Source: Azospirillum canadense
GTDB taxonomy: Bacteria > Pseudomonadota > Alphaproteobacteria > Azospirillales > Azospirillaceae
Assembly: GCF_025961225.1 (NCBI RefSeq)
Contig: NZ_JAOQNG010000003.1
Span: 620,001-684,000, forward strand
DNA: 64,000 bases
Reading direction: 5' to 3'
The notes beneath the pieces were generated by a model, which made no database searches, had not been told where the DNA came from, and worked only from the letters and a program-made list of their open reading frames with translations. The position numbers were made by a program, and so were the translations under genes. Shown here one piece after another: positions 1-9,146 of the stretch (its first letter is position 1; every line of letters begins with the position of its first letter).

Positions 1-72
1 GCATGGGCATCTGGGCGCCCGCATCCCGGCCGCCATCGTCACCGGCGACACCGCTCCCGAGCGCCTCGCCGA

Positions 73-1498
73 GATCGCGTCCCACCGCGTGGTGTCTGAG
101 GCGTGAGGCTGGCCCGCCGGAGCGCTCCCCCATAGCTGGCGCAGGCGGGCCGGCCGTTCGGGAGCGGCGGTCACCGTGTTCTTCGGCTAAGTTGAGGTTG
201 CTTAACGACCATCAACCAAGACGGAGACCACGATGACCGAGGACAGGATCGCTCTTCAGGAGCTGATTGGGAAGAGCGCCGATGCCGACTTTCTGCGCGA
301 GATGGTCGGCTTCGCCGCCCAGCGCCTGATGGAGCTGGAGGTGGAGAGCCTGTGCGGCGCCGGGTATGGCGAACGCAGCGAGGACCGCCAGACCAAGCGC
401 AACGGCTACCGGGAGCGGACCTGGGAGACGCGCGCCGGGGCCATCGACCTGCGCATCCCCAAGCTGCGGCGCGGCTCCTACTTCCCGGCCTTCCTGGAGC
501 CGCGCCGCACCGCGGAGAAGGCGCTAATCGCGGTGATTCAGGAGGCCTACGTGCAGGGCATCTCGACGCGCAACGTCGATGATCTGGTCAAGGCGATGGG
601 CATGACCGGCATCTCCAAGAGCCAGGTCAGCCGCCTGTGCCAGGACATCGACGAGCGCGTGCAGGCGTTCCTGAACCGGCCGCTGGAAGGCGACTGGCCC
701 TTTGTGTGGCTGGATGCGACCTACGTGAAAGTGCGCCAGGACGGCCGCATCGTCTCGCTCGCCGCCATACTGGCCATCGGCGTCAACAGCGATGGCCGGC
801 GCGAGGTGCTGGGGCTCGGCCTCGGGCTGTCGGAAGCCGAGACCTTCTGGACCGATTTCCTGCGCACCCTCACCCGCCGGGGCCTACGCGGCGTAAAGCT
901 GGTGATCGCCGATGCGCATCTCGGGCTGAAGGCCGCCGCTTCCAAGGTGCTGGGCGCCACACTTCAACGCTGTCGTGTTCATTGCATGAGGAATCTCCTC
1001 GCCTGCGTCGGCAAGGCGCACCAGACGATGGTCGCGGCCACCATTCGCACCGCCTTTGCCCAGGAGACCGCTGAGGCGGCGCATGAGCAGTGGCGCCGGG
1101 TGGCCGACAGCCTGCGGCCGCGCTTTTCCAAGCTGGCGGCGCTGATGGACGAGGCGGAGTTCGACGTGCTGGCCTACATGAAGTACCCCAAGGACCTGCG
1201 CACCAAATTGCACAGCACGAATCCTCTGGAGCGGCTGAATGGCGAGATCAAGCGGCGCACCAACGTCGTCGGCATCTTCCCTGGCGAAGGGGCGGTTGTG
1301 CGCCTCGTCGGCGCCTTGCTGCTGGAGCAGCATGATGAATGGGCGGTGGCCCGGCGCTACATGACCATGGAAAGCCTGGCCGAGCTGTGCCACCCTCACA
1401 CCCCTGATCCGCTGTCCATCGCAGCGGAGTAGACCGGCGGCCTCAACCCGCCGAAGAGCACAGAGGCCCCCTCAGACACCACGCCTCGGGGCACGATC
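73..1498 (+). mobile_element. IS256-family insertion sequence, copy 1
   Basis: The element is 1426 bp. Its ends are imperfect 29-bp inverted repeats matching at 24 of 29 positions, with a shared inner core GCGTGGTGTCTGAGG. It is flanked by an exact 8-bp target duplication CTCGCCGA at 65-72 and 1499-1506, as expected for IS256. Two more copies of the same length lie at 17031-18456 and 43981-45406 with the same 399-residue transposase, so expansion is recent. Ends were set by comparing the three copies. Confidence 0.93.
233..1432 (+). CDS. IS256-family transposase, copy 1
   Basis: This 399-residue mutator-type DDE transposase catalyses copy-out transposition of its own element. The acidic triad is visible as WLDATYVKV, VIADAHLGL and the glutamate in NPLERLNGE. 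The frame is complete and the length is normal for IS256. The start follows a GGAG-type ribosome site (cggagaccacgATG). It is the only gene in its IS, and nothing suggests inactivation. Confidence 0.95.
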   Translation: MTEDRIALQELIGKSADADFLREMVGFAAQRLMELEVESLCGAGYGERSEDRQTKRNGYRERTWETRAGAIDLRIPKLRRGSYFPAFLEPRRTAEKALIAVIQEAYVQGISTRNVDDLVKAMGMTGISKSQVSRLCQDIDERVQAFLNRPLEGDWPFVWLDATYVKVRQDGRIVSLAAILAIGVNSDGRREVLGLGLGLSEAETFWTDFLRTLTRRGLRGVKLVIADAHLGLKAAASKVLGATLQRCRVHCMRNLLACVGKAHQTMVAATIRTAFAQETAEAAHEQWRRVADSLRPRFSKLAALMDEAEFDVLAYMKYPKDLRTKLHSTNPLERLNGEIKRRTNVVGIFPGEGAVVRLVGALLLEQHDEWAVARRYMTMESLAELCHPHTPDPLSIAAE

Positions 1499-1766
1499 CT
1501 CGCCGAGGCGCAGGCCGGTGGGTACCGCCTGCTGCACAAGCCCGTCGCCGCCGGGGAGCTTCGGCAGGCCGTAGCTGATTTGATGGCGCAGGCCCACAGC
1601 CGCTTCGCGGCGGTGGCCGGAGGAAACCCGCGCGCGCTGCACCCCGCGCCCCCATCAAACCAGGCCGACTGAAGGCGGCGTTTCGGCGGCGCCATTTGGC
1701 CGCGAGGGCGCTCACGTCCTGGTTCCGGACCACCGACGGCGGGAAGCGCTCTCGGGCCTTGGCCGG

Positions 1767-2852
1767 GCTGTTGCACGGATGGGGCTGATGCCGTAGGCCA
1801 TGGCTCCGCCTCCGTTCAGGTTCCTGGCCGTGCCCTACAAAGCGAACGCTGCCCGCCGTCACCACATCACACGACCGAAGCGGCGCGTGACCAATTGGGC
1901 CGCTTATGATGCGGCCTTGCGTCAGCGCGGCAGCCTCACCGTCTGGGTGAGCGACGAGGCGGTCGCGCGGTGGAAGGCGGTGCCCCGTACCACACCGGGT
2001 GGTCAGCCCCACGACTCGGACTTGGCGATCACGACGGCCTTGATGCTGAGGGCGGTGTTCCGTCTGGCGCTGCGCCAGACCGAGGGGCTGATCGGTTCCG
2101 TCTTGCACCTGCTCGGGCTTGATCTGCCGGTGCCGGATCACTCCACCATCGCGCGCCGCGCCCGGACGGTGACGCTGCCCTCAGCACCGCGCTCGAGCGG
2201 CGCGCCCATCCACCTGCTGGTGGACAGCACCGGGCTGAAGCTGTGTGGGCCGGGCGAATGGCTGATCGAGAAGCATGGCACCAAGAAGCGGCGCTCCTGG
2301 CACGCCTTGCACATCGGCATGGACGCGGGCAGCGGCCGGATTGTCGCCGCCACGCTGACCGGGCGCGGCGTCGATGACGCCTCCCAGGTCGGCCCCTTGC
2401 TCGATCAGATCGCCGGACCGGTGGCCTCGCTGACCGGGGACGGCGCGTATGACCGGAGCGGCGTCTACGCGTCCGTGCACGAGCGCCATCCCGAGGTCGC
2501 GGTGGTGGCGCCACCGCGCAGCGATGCCGTGCTCAGCGACACCGCCGCGACCGTGCCCACCCAGCGTGACCGCCACATCCAGATGATCGCGCAGCAGGGC
2601 CGAATGGCGTGGCAGCGGGCCAGCGGCTACAACAAGCGGGCGGGCGTGGAAAGCCAAATGGCGCGCTGGAAGGGTCTCCTCGGCGAGGCGCTGCCCTTCC
2701 ACTGTGACGCGGCGCAGGCCACCGAGGTCGCCATCGGCGTCGCGGTCCTCAACCGCATGATCGACCTTGGACGCCCGAACTCTGCCCGCGTCGCCTGATT
2801 ACCAACGGGGCTGGGGCAATCTCTTGCTCAGTTCACCTCGATGCAACACGCC
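1767..2852 (+). mobile_element. IS5-family insertion sequence
   Basis: The edges are set by inverted terminal motifs: GGGCTGTTGCACGG near 1766 and its counterpart CGATGCAACACGCC near 2839-2852. The same 'GTTGCA' tip is seen at other IS5 copies here (16949, 39338, 40430, 52520). The element carries one transposase gene. Boundaries are approximate because no second identical copy is present for comparison and no target duplication was identified. Confidence 0.6.
1830..2798 (+). CDS. IS5-family (IS903-like) DDE transposase
   Basis: About 322 residues. The N-terminal block 'PYKANAARRHH' and the 'NWAAYDAALRQRGSLTVW' segment are shared by all IS5 copies in the window. DDE residues lie in LLVDSTGLKLCG, LTGDGAYD and AGVESQMARW. 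I chose the GTG at 1830 because the homologues start M-P-[YF]-K at this point; an upstream ATG at 1800 in the same frame would add 10 residues. It appears intact and ends at the IS edge. Confidence 0.85.
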   Translation: MPYKANAARRHHITRPKRRVTNWAAYDAALRQRGSLTVWVSDEAVARWKAVPRTTPGGQPHDSDLAITTALMLRAVFRLALRQTEGLIGSVLHLLGLDLPVPDHSTIARRARTVTLPSAPRSSGAPIHLLVDSTGLKLCGPGEWLIEKHGTKKRRSWHALHIGMDAGSGRIVAATLTGRGVDDASQVGPLLDQIAGPVASLTGDGAYDRSGVYASVHERHPEVAVVAPPRSDAVLSDTAATVPTQRDRHIQMIAQQGRMAWQRASGYNKRAGVESQMARWKGLLGEALPFHCDAAQATEVAIGVAVLNRMIDLGRPNSARVA

Positions 2853-3020
2853 GACGCGCGGGCCAAAGCGGAGGCGGCGATCGCGCGCTACAAACAGGTC
2901 ATTGGCGACCGCCTGCGCACCCACAGCGACGACGGGCGGCGTACCGAGCTCATGATTGCTGCCAACCTGCTCAACCGAATGTTCGGTTTGGCACGCTCGA
3001 GCTATGTCCGCGCTTCGTGA
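2841..3020 (+). pseudogene. C-terminal remnant of an IS5-type transposase
   Basis: The frame reads ...AIARYKQVIGDRLRT... LLNRMFGL... and stops at 3020. This matches the C-terminal helix region of IS5 transposases (compare RYKQLIGRSLRA and LNRMLDLG elsewhere in the window). The ATG at 2841 lies in the terminal repeat of the upstream IS5, so it is not a real start. Only about 55 residues remain, without catalytic residues. Confidence 0.7.
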
Positions 3021-3214
3021 AAAGACGGGGGACATGGGCTCGGTCCGTCTCTGCTCGCCTTGATGCACCACGGTGCCGGATTGGGAAACAAAACTTCACG
3101 TAACTCGCGCCGTAGGTGAGGGGCATAACTGCAGAGGGTCCCCGTTCGCTTACGCTTAGAATTCGAGGTGCGGAAGCCCGTACTCAGAACGCGGATAACT
3201 TGAGGAGATACCCG

Positions 3215-3820
3215 ATGCATGAAGCATTTGCGCCCAGTGGGCTCGTCTTGCCGGAGCAACCGGCCATGACCTCGCTCGGCTTCCAGATCTACCAAGCGAA
3301 CGTAGAGCAATGGACCCAGCTTACGAACCCCGGCCCCCTGTCGTTCAGCGGCACGGCCGGCAACGATGCCATCCTGGGCTCCACCTCGTGGGACTGGCTC
3401 TCCGGCGAAGCTGGCAGTGACTATCTCGGCGGCGGGCTCGGGGGGGACATCCTCTACTCGTCCTTCTGGAGTGCGGACACGCCGGGCAGCTTCAACGTGC
3501 TTGAGGGCGGCGCCGACAACGACGCCGAGTACGGCGATAGGGGCATGGATCTCTTTGTCTTCGGCACCGCAAGCGGGCAGGACGTCATTCACTATTTCGA
3601 TCCCACTCAGGACTACATCGTGATCGAAGCGGGTGCAAACGGCAGCAACCTCAACTCGGCTGCCGACCTTGCGGGCTGCATCTCCGACAGGCCCGAGGGC
3701 ACCTTCATCGATTTCGGAGCCGGAAACAGTATCACGCTCGTAGATACTCCCTCGTCCGCCTTGCTCGATGCGAACTTCCTGTTCGTCGAGGTGACGGCGA
3801 CCGGGCCCGCCTTTGTCTGA
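3215..3820 (+). CDS. Small RTX-type (hemolysin-type calcium-binding) protein
   Basis: About 201 residues. Residues around 50-90 hold glycine-aspartate repeats of the RTX kind (GTAGNDAILGS, GEAGSDYLGGG, GLGGDILY). Next come a 'DLFVFGTASGQDVI' strand and a C-terminal 'GTFIDFGAGNSITLVD' block typical of RTX C-termini. There is no Sec signal, which fits type I export through a C-terminal signal. The start at 3215 has a clear TGAGGAGA ribosome site 6-7 bases upstream. It stands alone between IS elements; a candidate transporter is encoded at 26.4-29.4 kb. The biological role is unknown: adhesin-like or passenger-less substrate are both possible. Confidence 0.75.
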   Translation: MHEAFAPSGLVLPEQPAMTSLGFQIYQANVEQWTQLTNPGPLSFSGTAGNDAILGSTSWDWLSGEAGSDYLGGGLGGDILYSSFWSADTPGSFNVLEGGADNDAEYGDRGMDLFVFGTASGQDVIHYFDPTQDYIVIEAGANGSNLNSAADLAGCISDRPEGTFIDFGAGNSITLVDTPSSALLDANFLFVEVTATGPAFV

Positions 3821-4000
3821 GCGCAACCCTGGCCAGCTGCGCCGCGCTGGAGCTTGTCGAATGGGATCCGGAAATTCCCGCGGTGGGAATCGGGAACCGT
3901 CACCTCGTTGAGGCTGGCGGCCCGGAAGTCTCGCGCGAAGCCGCCCGGCTTGGGAGGAGAGGCGTCGATCATCGCGGGGCGGTTGGAACTTCGCCAAGCG

Positions 4001-4750
4001 TCATGTCGGCTCCGCCTCTCGCACCAGCCCTTGTTCTTTGGCGCGGTCCAGCAGGTTCTTCACCGACGACCGGCTCCAGTGCAGACCACCGCGTGGCGTT
4101 GCTCTGGTGCACGGAGGCAGGAGGACGAAGTACTGCTCTGTTTGCTTGATCGTCAGGCGGCGCGGACGGATTCCGCGCCGTCCGAGGTCGAGCATGCGGT
4201 TAAGGACGTGGACGGCAATCTCGGTTTCGACCCGCTGTGCCGGTCGGGAATGGGCCTGCAAGGTGTCGCCGATGATCCGCCTGTAGCGACTGATCGCCCC
4301 TTCGACCCCGGCATTGGAGTTGTAGCCCGAGCATTTTTGCCAGCTCATGCGCCCCTGCTTGGCGATGGCCTGGAGATGCCGGTCCCGCTGGGTCGGAGCG
4401 GTGTCAGCCGACGGGCTGGAGACCGCCGTGGAGCGTGGCGGCACGACAACCGCAGCCTCCGGGGAGTGTTCGGCCACACCATCGTAAACTCGATCTTGGT
4501 TGTAGGTGCCGTCGGCGATGATGACGGCGAGCGGACCGTCGATCTGGTCGAGCAGGCGGCCGAGTTCAGCAGCATCGTTGACTTCCTTGCTGGTCAGGGT
4601 CGAGGCGACGATCGTGCCGGTGGCGGCATCGACACCCGGGTGCAACTTCTTCCAGGCCCGGCGGCGCTGAGTGCCATGCTTCTCGACCAGCCATTCACCC
4701 GGCCCGCTGAGCTTCACGCCGGTCCCTCTGTGCCAATAACCGTGAGACAT
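4001..4750 (-). pseudogene. Truncated IS5 transposase fused to a recombinase C-terminal scrap
   Basis: From 4730 down to about 4152 the frame is the C-terminal two thirds of an IS5 transposase, from GTGVKLSGPGEW through VIIADGTYNQD and AGVEGAISRY to LNRMLDLG. The N-terminal third is missing. Near 4160 an extra base in the GGAATCC stretch shifts the frame past the expected stop. The frame then reads into TPRGGLHWSRSSVKNLLDRA, which resembles the C-terminal DNA-binding part of serine recombinases. A related scrap occurs at 59897-60119. The product would be a non-functional chimera. Confidence 0.7.
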
Positions 4751-5229
4751 CGGCTCCCCTGAAGTTTAAGCTCGAGGGCGTAGGAAATTCATTGCGTGAC
4801 CATGCCCAACAAGACGCCCCTGCCAGCCACCGTATCGGACGGTCTTCTTGACGCCGGTGAGAAGCCGCGGGTTGTTGCCGCGCCTGCGGCAGTCCCCCAG
4901 AGATGTCGGCGCGTCCGAAGCGTCGAACCTTCACGGCGGCGGAGAAGCTGAGGATCCTCGCCGAGACGGATCGGGCGGCGGACACCGGCGGGATCGCCGC
5001 CATTCTGCGGCGGCAAGGCCTGTACTCGTCGGCCCTGACCGACTGGCGCCGACAGCGCGATGCCGGCGCCTTCGAGGCGCTGAAGCCGCTCAAGCGCGGG
5101 CCGACAGCGCCCCCCGCCACCCCGCTGGAGGCGGAGTTGGCCAAAGCTCGTCAGGACATCGCCCGGCTCCAGCGCCGCCTGGAACGGGCCGAGGCGGTCA
5201 TCGAGCTTCAAAAACGTATGGCCCGCCCC

Positions 5230-5635
5230 GTCGGCAAGCGGTTTCTGATCCAGCGCTGAAAGTCTGCCCCAACGTATCCGGCCTCGGAGCACAGCTCCCG
5301 GCCCAGATGGAGATCCGCGCGGTCCGGTCCTCATAAAAGTCACGGCATCGACGCGCCGCATTTTGAACCAGGTTTCCGGGCCGCCGTTCGACTGTTCAGG
5401 CCATCTCGCTCAACCACCCGCAGACATCACCGTCCGGGACGATCGGCCCCGGACAATTCTATCCCTTCCGCCTGACCCCATCCGGCATCCGATGGTGGAA
5501 CAGGGCGCCTGGAGGTCGTCCCTGGTCAAGCCCGCAGCCGCCGTAGGCGGTGGCCCGCTAGGGCCAGGCTTGAGGAGGGGCGGCCGAAGGCGGATCATCG
5601 CTTGCGGATGCCCGGTGGGCTGAAGGCGGCTCGGT
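5230..5635 (-). ncRNA. Candidate IS110 guide (seek/bridge) RNA region
   Basis: This is non-coding DNA between the transposase stop and the element end. It can fold as a three-way junction: outer stem TCAAGCC (5526-5532) with GGCTTGA (5567-5573), enclosing hairpins CCGCC-GTA-GGCGG and GGCCC-GCTA-GGGCC. A similar fold occurs at the equivalent place in three other IS110 sequences here. The segment GCATCCGATGGTGGAACAG near 5488-5506 also occurs, inverted, downstream of the transposase at 46157-47185. The RNA role is inferred from the family; RNA ends are unknown. Confidence 0.5.
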
Positions 5636-6664
5636 TCATGCGTGTGCATGGTGCGCCTCATAGGTCGTCTGGCGCACCAGCACCGCCCAGGCGATCCGGG
5701 CCAGCTTGTTGGCGAGCGCCACGACCACCGTGTTGACGTGGGCGCGGGCGGACAGGGCGCGCAGCCAGGCACCAAGCGGTGTCGCCTTGCGACTGAGCGC
5801 CGGCAAGGCGGCCCGGGCGCCGTGGATCAGCAGGGTTCTGAGGTACACGTTGCCTCGCTTGCTGATGCCCAGCAGCTTCGCCTTGCCTCCGGTTGTCCTC
5901 TGCCGGGGCACCAAGCCAAGCCACGCGGCGAAGTCGCGGCCGCGGGCGAAGGCGCTCGCGTCGCCCACTGCCGCCGCCAGCGCCGTGGCGTTCAGCACGC
6001 CGATGCCGGGAATGGTGGCCAGGCGGCGCGCGCTGTCATCGCTGCGGGCGCGTTCCGCGAACTCGTCATCGAGCGCAGCGATGCGCTGGTCGAGATCCTG
6101 CCATTCGGTTTGCATATCCACCAGCAACTGACGGATTCGGGGGCTGAGATCAGCCGTCTCAGTTCCGGTTAACAGCTCGGCCAGAGCTTGTTCGAACTGT
6201 CGCCGTCCCTGTGGGAACACGAGGCCGCGTTCAAGCAGCACCGCACGCAGCTGGTTGATCAGCGCCGTTCGCTCCCCCACGAGCCGCGAGCGGACCCGAT
6301 GCAGGATTTGCGCGTCGAGCTGCGCTTCGGTTTTCAGAGGAACGAAGCGCATGGTCGGCCGCGTCGCCGCCTCGGCGATCGCTTCGGCGTCGCGGTCGTC
6401 GTTCTTCTGCGCTTTGACGTAGGGGCGCACGTACTCCGGCGACATCAGCCGCACGGTGTGGCCCTGCGCGGCGATCTCGCGTCCAACGTGGTGGGCGCCG
6501 CAGCAGGCCTCCATGGCGACGACGCAGGTCGGCAGCCCAGCGGTGAACCCGATCACGTTCGTCCGCGCCATCCGGCGACGCAGGACGACGCGCCCCGCCG
6601 CGTCCAGTCCGACCACACTGCACGTCCGCTTGCCAAGGTCGATCCCCAGTACGGCAATCTGCAT
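5636..6664 (-). CDS. IS110-family transposase (DEDD recombinase)
   Basis: 342 residues. The N-terminal RuvC-like DEDD domain is recognisable (AVLGIDLGKRTCSVVGLD, then VVAMEACCGAHH and NDDRDAEAIAEA). The C-terminal Transposase_20 domain contains the pore helix TIPGIGVLNATALAAAVGD and the RQRTTGGKAKLLGISKRG segment that carries the catalytic serine/threonine region. Start: ATG at 6664 with AGGAGGG upstream. Intact. IS110 enzymes act with a guide RNA encoded in the element's non-coding part. Confidence 0.92.
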   Translation of the reverse strand: MQIAVLGIDLGKRTCSVVGLDAAGRVVLRRRMARTNVIGFTAGLPTCVVAMEACCGAHHVGREIAAQGHTVRLMSPEYVRPYVKAQKNDDRDAEAIAEAATRPTMRFVPLKTEAQLDAQILHRVRSRLVGERTALINQLRAVLLERGLVFPQGRRQFEQALAELLTGTETADLSPRIRQLLVDMQTEWQDLDQRIAALDDEFAERARSDDSARRLATIPGIGVLNATALAAAVGDASAFARGRDFAAWLGLVPRQRTTGGKAKLLGISKRGNVYLRTLLIHGARAALPALSRKATPLGAWLRALSARAHVNTVVVALANKLARIAWAVLVRQTTYEAHHAHA

Positions 6665-6791
6665 GTCGCCCTCCTTTCTCAGCTCAGTCCGCCGCTTTTA
6701 ACGGCGGAGCGTGAGGGGCGGGCCATTCCATAAAATTCTCGGACCTTCTGGGGATTGCCCTGCCTCCCGCCGACAGCGACGAGACGCCGCG

Positions 6792-7802
6792 ATGAGCGCG
6801 ATCGCCACCTTGGCCCCCGGCCGTGGCCTTGTGAGCGCGGCCTGCGCCGCCGTGGGTGTCGCACGCGCCAGCGTCCATCGACACCGGGTTCGGCTGGCTG
6901 GCCGGGAACCGGCGCCTCGCCCCCGGCCACGACCACCGCGGGCGCTCGCGACCCAGGAGCGCCAGACGGTGCTCGCCCTTCTGCGCGCGCCGCGCTTCAT
7001 CGATCTCGCCCCGGCGGAAGTCTACGCCACCCTGCTCGACGAAGGCGTTTATCATTGCTCCATCCGCACCATGTACCGCCTGCTGGCCGAGCATGACGCG
7101 GTCCGGGAGCGCCGCGACCAGTTCCGCCATCCGGCCTATCGAAAGCCCGAGTTGCTGGCCAAGGCCCCCAACGAGGTCTGGTCCTGGGACATCACAAAGC
7201 TGATGGGGCCGATGAAGTGGTCCTATTACTATCTCTACGTGATCCTCGACATCTTCAGCCGCCGTGTGGTCGGCTGGTGCGTCGCCGATGCCGAGAGCGC
7301 CGCCCTGTTCAAGGCGCTGTTCGAGGAGACGCTGGCCAAGAACGCCGTCCCGCCCGGCCAATTGACCCTGCACGCCGATCGCGGCGGCCCGATGAAGGCC
7401 AAGGCCACCGCCCTCCTGCTCGCCGATCTTGGCGTCACCAAATCGCACAGCCGGCCCCATACCTCCAACGACAACCCGTTTTCCGAGGCCCACTTCAAAA
7501 CCCTGAAATATCAGCCGCAATTCCCCAAGCGCTTCGGTGGAATCGAAGATGCCAGGGCCTTCTGCCGCGACTTCTTCACCTGGTACAACCGGGATCACCA
7601 TCATGCCGGGATCGGCCTGATGACCCCCGACCAGGTGCATTACGGGCAAACCGACGCCGTCCATGCCGCACGCCAGGAAACCCTCGATCGTGCCTATCAC
7701 CGCAACCCGGAGCGCTTCGTTTGCAAAGCGCCCGAACCACCTGCCAAGCCCATCGAAGCCTGGATCAATCCGCCGCAAAAGCCGGAGAGTATCCAAGCCT
7801 AA
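6792..7802 (+). CDS. IS3-family orfB transposase
   Basis: 336 residues with an integrase-core (rve) DDE domain: WSWDITKLMGP, the HADRGGPM block, and the glutamate in DNPFSEAHFKTLKY. The N-terminal 'HRHRVRLAGRE' region precedes an HTH_21-like segment. ATG at 6792 overlaps the orfA stop as ATGA; IS3 elements normally make an OrfAB fusion by frameshifting. Its own frame is intact, but orfA is split by IS110, so autonomous movement is doubtful. The IS3 right end appears to be near 7843, where an IS5 fragment begins. Confidence 0.9.
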   Translation: MSAIATLAPGRGLVSAACAAVGVARASVHRHRVRLAGREPAPRPRPRPPRALATQERQTVLALLRAPRFIDLAPAEVYATLLDEGVYHCSIRTMYRLLAEHDAVRERRDQFRHPAYRKPELLAKAPNEVWSWDITKLMGPMKWSYYYLYVILDIFSRRVVGWCVADAESAALFKALFEETLAKNAVPPGQLTLHADRGGPMKAKATALLLADLGVTKSHSRPHTSNDNPFSEAHFKTLKYQPQFPKRFGGIEDARAFCRDFFTWYNRDHHHAGIGLMTPDQVHYGQTDAVHAARQETLDRAYHRNPERFVCKAPEPPAKPIEAWINPPQKPESIQA

Positions 7803-7842
7803 TCCATAACTCGGGCTGTCTCACAATCGTTGACACGTTCCG

Positions 7843-8234
7843 GGTACTGTCGACCAGCAGGGGCACCGGTCCGCTTGCCGCCTGAGGCGCCAGCGCCAGC
7901 GTCCTGGATCGTCGGCTCAAGGGAGAATGATCCGGCACCGGCAGCTCCAGCCCCATCAGCGCGAGCAAGGAGCCGACCAACCCCTCGGTCTGGCGCAGCG
8001 GCTGGTGAAATACTGTCCTCGTGATCAGCGCTGTCTCGCGAGATCCGAGGAGCGCGCCTGGCCGCCCGGCGTGGTCCGCGGCGGCGTCTGCCAAGCTGCG
8101 ACCGCCTCATCACTGAACCAAATCGTCAACGAGCCCCGCTGGTGCAGGCCAGCCTCGTAGGCCGACCAGTTCGTCACCTTGGAGCGGGTCCTCGCAATCC
8201 GGTGGCGGCGGTCGGCATTGTGTTTGTGCGGCAT
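7843..8234 (-). pseudogene. N-terminal fragment of an IS5 transposase, frameshifted
   Basis: From 8234 the frame reads MPHKHNADRRHRIAR... NWSAYEAGLHQRGSLTIW, the standard IS5 N-terminus. It is broken near 8030 and continues in another frame as LRQTEGLVGSLLALMGLELP... to LLVDST at about 7845. There it is cut by the right end of the IS3 element. No catalytic core remains. Confidence 0.75.
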
Positions 8235-8248
8235 GGTCAGACGGGCGA

Positions 8249-8461
8249 TCAGAAAGGGGCAGGTTTCCTATCGAACCCCGTCCGCAGGGGCAACAACGGT
8301 ATCCGTGCACCAATGCAGGAACCGGTGATCGCCTTGGCTTCGGCTAACGACAGCCCCAGCGTCTCCGGGGCAAGGTCGCCGCAGTCGAGCCGGGCCACCT
8401 CGTGAACCTCCCGCTCCCCATCCGCCGCGATCAACACCACCTGCACCGCCATCCGGATCAT
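8249..8461 (-). pseudogene. N-terminal remnant of an ISKra4-family transposase
   Basis: The first ~45 residues (VVLIAADGEREVHEVARLD... LGLSLAEAKAI) match the start of the complete ISKra4 transposase at 49990-51363 (GHLGLSLAESKA-like block). After this the frame runs into unrelated sequence. Its ATG overlaps the stop of the upstream PRiA4b-like gene, so the two were probably one transposon's operon. Confidence 0.6.
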
Positions 8462-9131
8462 CCCGAGCCCCGCTCCGCCGTGAACGCTTGCCGCAGAGCG
8501 GCGCGTTGACCGCGGCGCGCGCGAAGGCGCCGGGCAGAAAGGGCCGGCGCGCCTCCAGGTGGGCCACCGCCCGCTCGAAGGCGTGGCGCTCTTCGGGATC
8601 GTCGAGGGTGGAGCGGTCCCCGTCCGCCACCCGCCGGAGGACGGCGGCGACGGTGTCCAGGTCCTCGGCCATCGCCCAGCCGGTCGCCGCGCGCCGTTGC
8701 TCGGCGAAGTCCCGGGGTCCGCCTCACGCGTCCGGCGGGCTGGTCTCGCGACCGGCCAGGCACACCGGATGAGCCTGCCGGGGCACGGTCGCCAGGATCG
8801 TCTCCACGCGGATGTCGATCTGCCAGCCGGCCCGGAAATCGTATTCGTAGAGGTAGCGCTCGGTGGGCCGGAACCGGAAACGCGCCAGCGGCACGGCCTC
8901 GGCGTCCTCGCCGAAGTTCAGCCCGCCGATGGCCGGGATGCCATAGCTCCGGCCATGGATGCGGAAGCGGTGCAGGTGTTCATCATTCCAACCCATCAGC
9001 ACCTGGATGACCCGGTGCAGATCGGCGACCGACAGGCGATCCACCACCCGCACCCGGCGCTACACCGCCGGATGAACATCGCGCAGCTGCACCTTCAAAT
9101 GCAGTGTCTGAGGCGGAAGCGAGTCGGACAT
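8458..9131 (-). pseudogene. PRiA4b ORF-3 / IS1096 TnpR-like protein, decayed
   Basis: The frame from ATG 9131 contains the family signature MGWNDEHLHRFRIHGRSYG and the RFRPTERYLYEYDFRAGW block. It carries at least three lesions. A TAG stands where TGG (Trp) is expected at codon 24. A TGA lies at 8724-8726. A two-base insertion near 8500 leaves the expected AFTAERGSG tail in another frame. This is a transposon accessory gene upstream of the ISKra4 remnant. It is non-functional. Confidence 0.75.
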
Positions 9132-9146
9132 CGCGCCAGCTATACC

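Larger units (their letters stand above)
2..1672 (+). pseudogene. C-terminal receiver domain of a hybrid histidine kinase or response regulator, split by IS256
   Basis: Joining bases 2-72 to 1499-1672 across the IS256 element, and counting the duplicated target once, gives one frame. It reads ...IPAAIVTGDTAPERLAEAQAG then GYRLLHKPV and ends at the TGA at 1670-1672. The 'IVTGD' strand followed by the conserved 'KP' lysine-proline is the late part of a CheY-like receiver domain, as found at the C-terminus of hybrid sensor kinases. The rest of the gene lies off the left edge, so kinase versus stand-alone regulator cannot be decided. The insertion falls before the conserved lysine, so the domain should be non-functional. 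Confidence 0.75.
5215..6732 (-). mobile_element. IS110-family element inserted in IS3 orfA
   Basis: Short inverted repeats ATGGCCCGCCCC lie at 5218-5229 and, inverted, at 6715-6726. They sit a few bases inside the points where the IS3 orfA frame is broken, which is the subterminal repeat arrangement of the IS1111 subgroup. No target duplication is needed to rejoin orfA, again as for IS110. The transposase is on the minus strand, followed by about 400 bases of structured non-coding DNA. Confidence 0.8.
4903..6795 (+). pseudogene. IS3-family orfA (helix-turn-helix subunit), split by IS110
   Basis: The first part, from the ATG at 4903 to about 5214, encodes an HTH and leucine-zipper protein typical of IS3 OrfA (FTAAEKLRILAE, then ...AEAVIELQK). 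The frame resumes after the IS110 at about 6733 as FSDLLGIALPPADSDETPR and stops at 6793-6795. Its stop overlaps the orfB ATG at 6792 as ATGA. Removing the IS110 restores one continuous frame. As it stands, the first part runs into IS110 sequence and ends at 5259, so OrfA is disrupted. Confidence 0.85.

Noticed and set aside
5211..5259. Natural C-terminus of IS3 OrfA as 'MARPVGKRFLIQR'
   Set aside because: These codons are IS110 end sequence; the true OrfA tail is found beyond the IS110 at 6733-6795.
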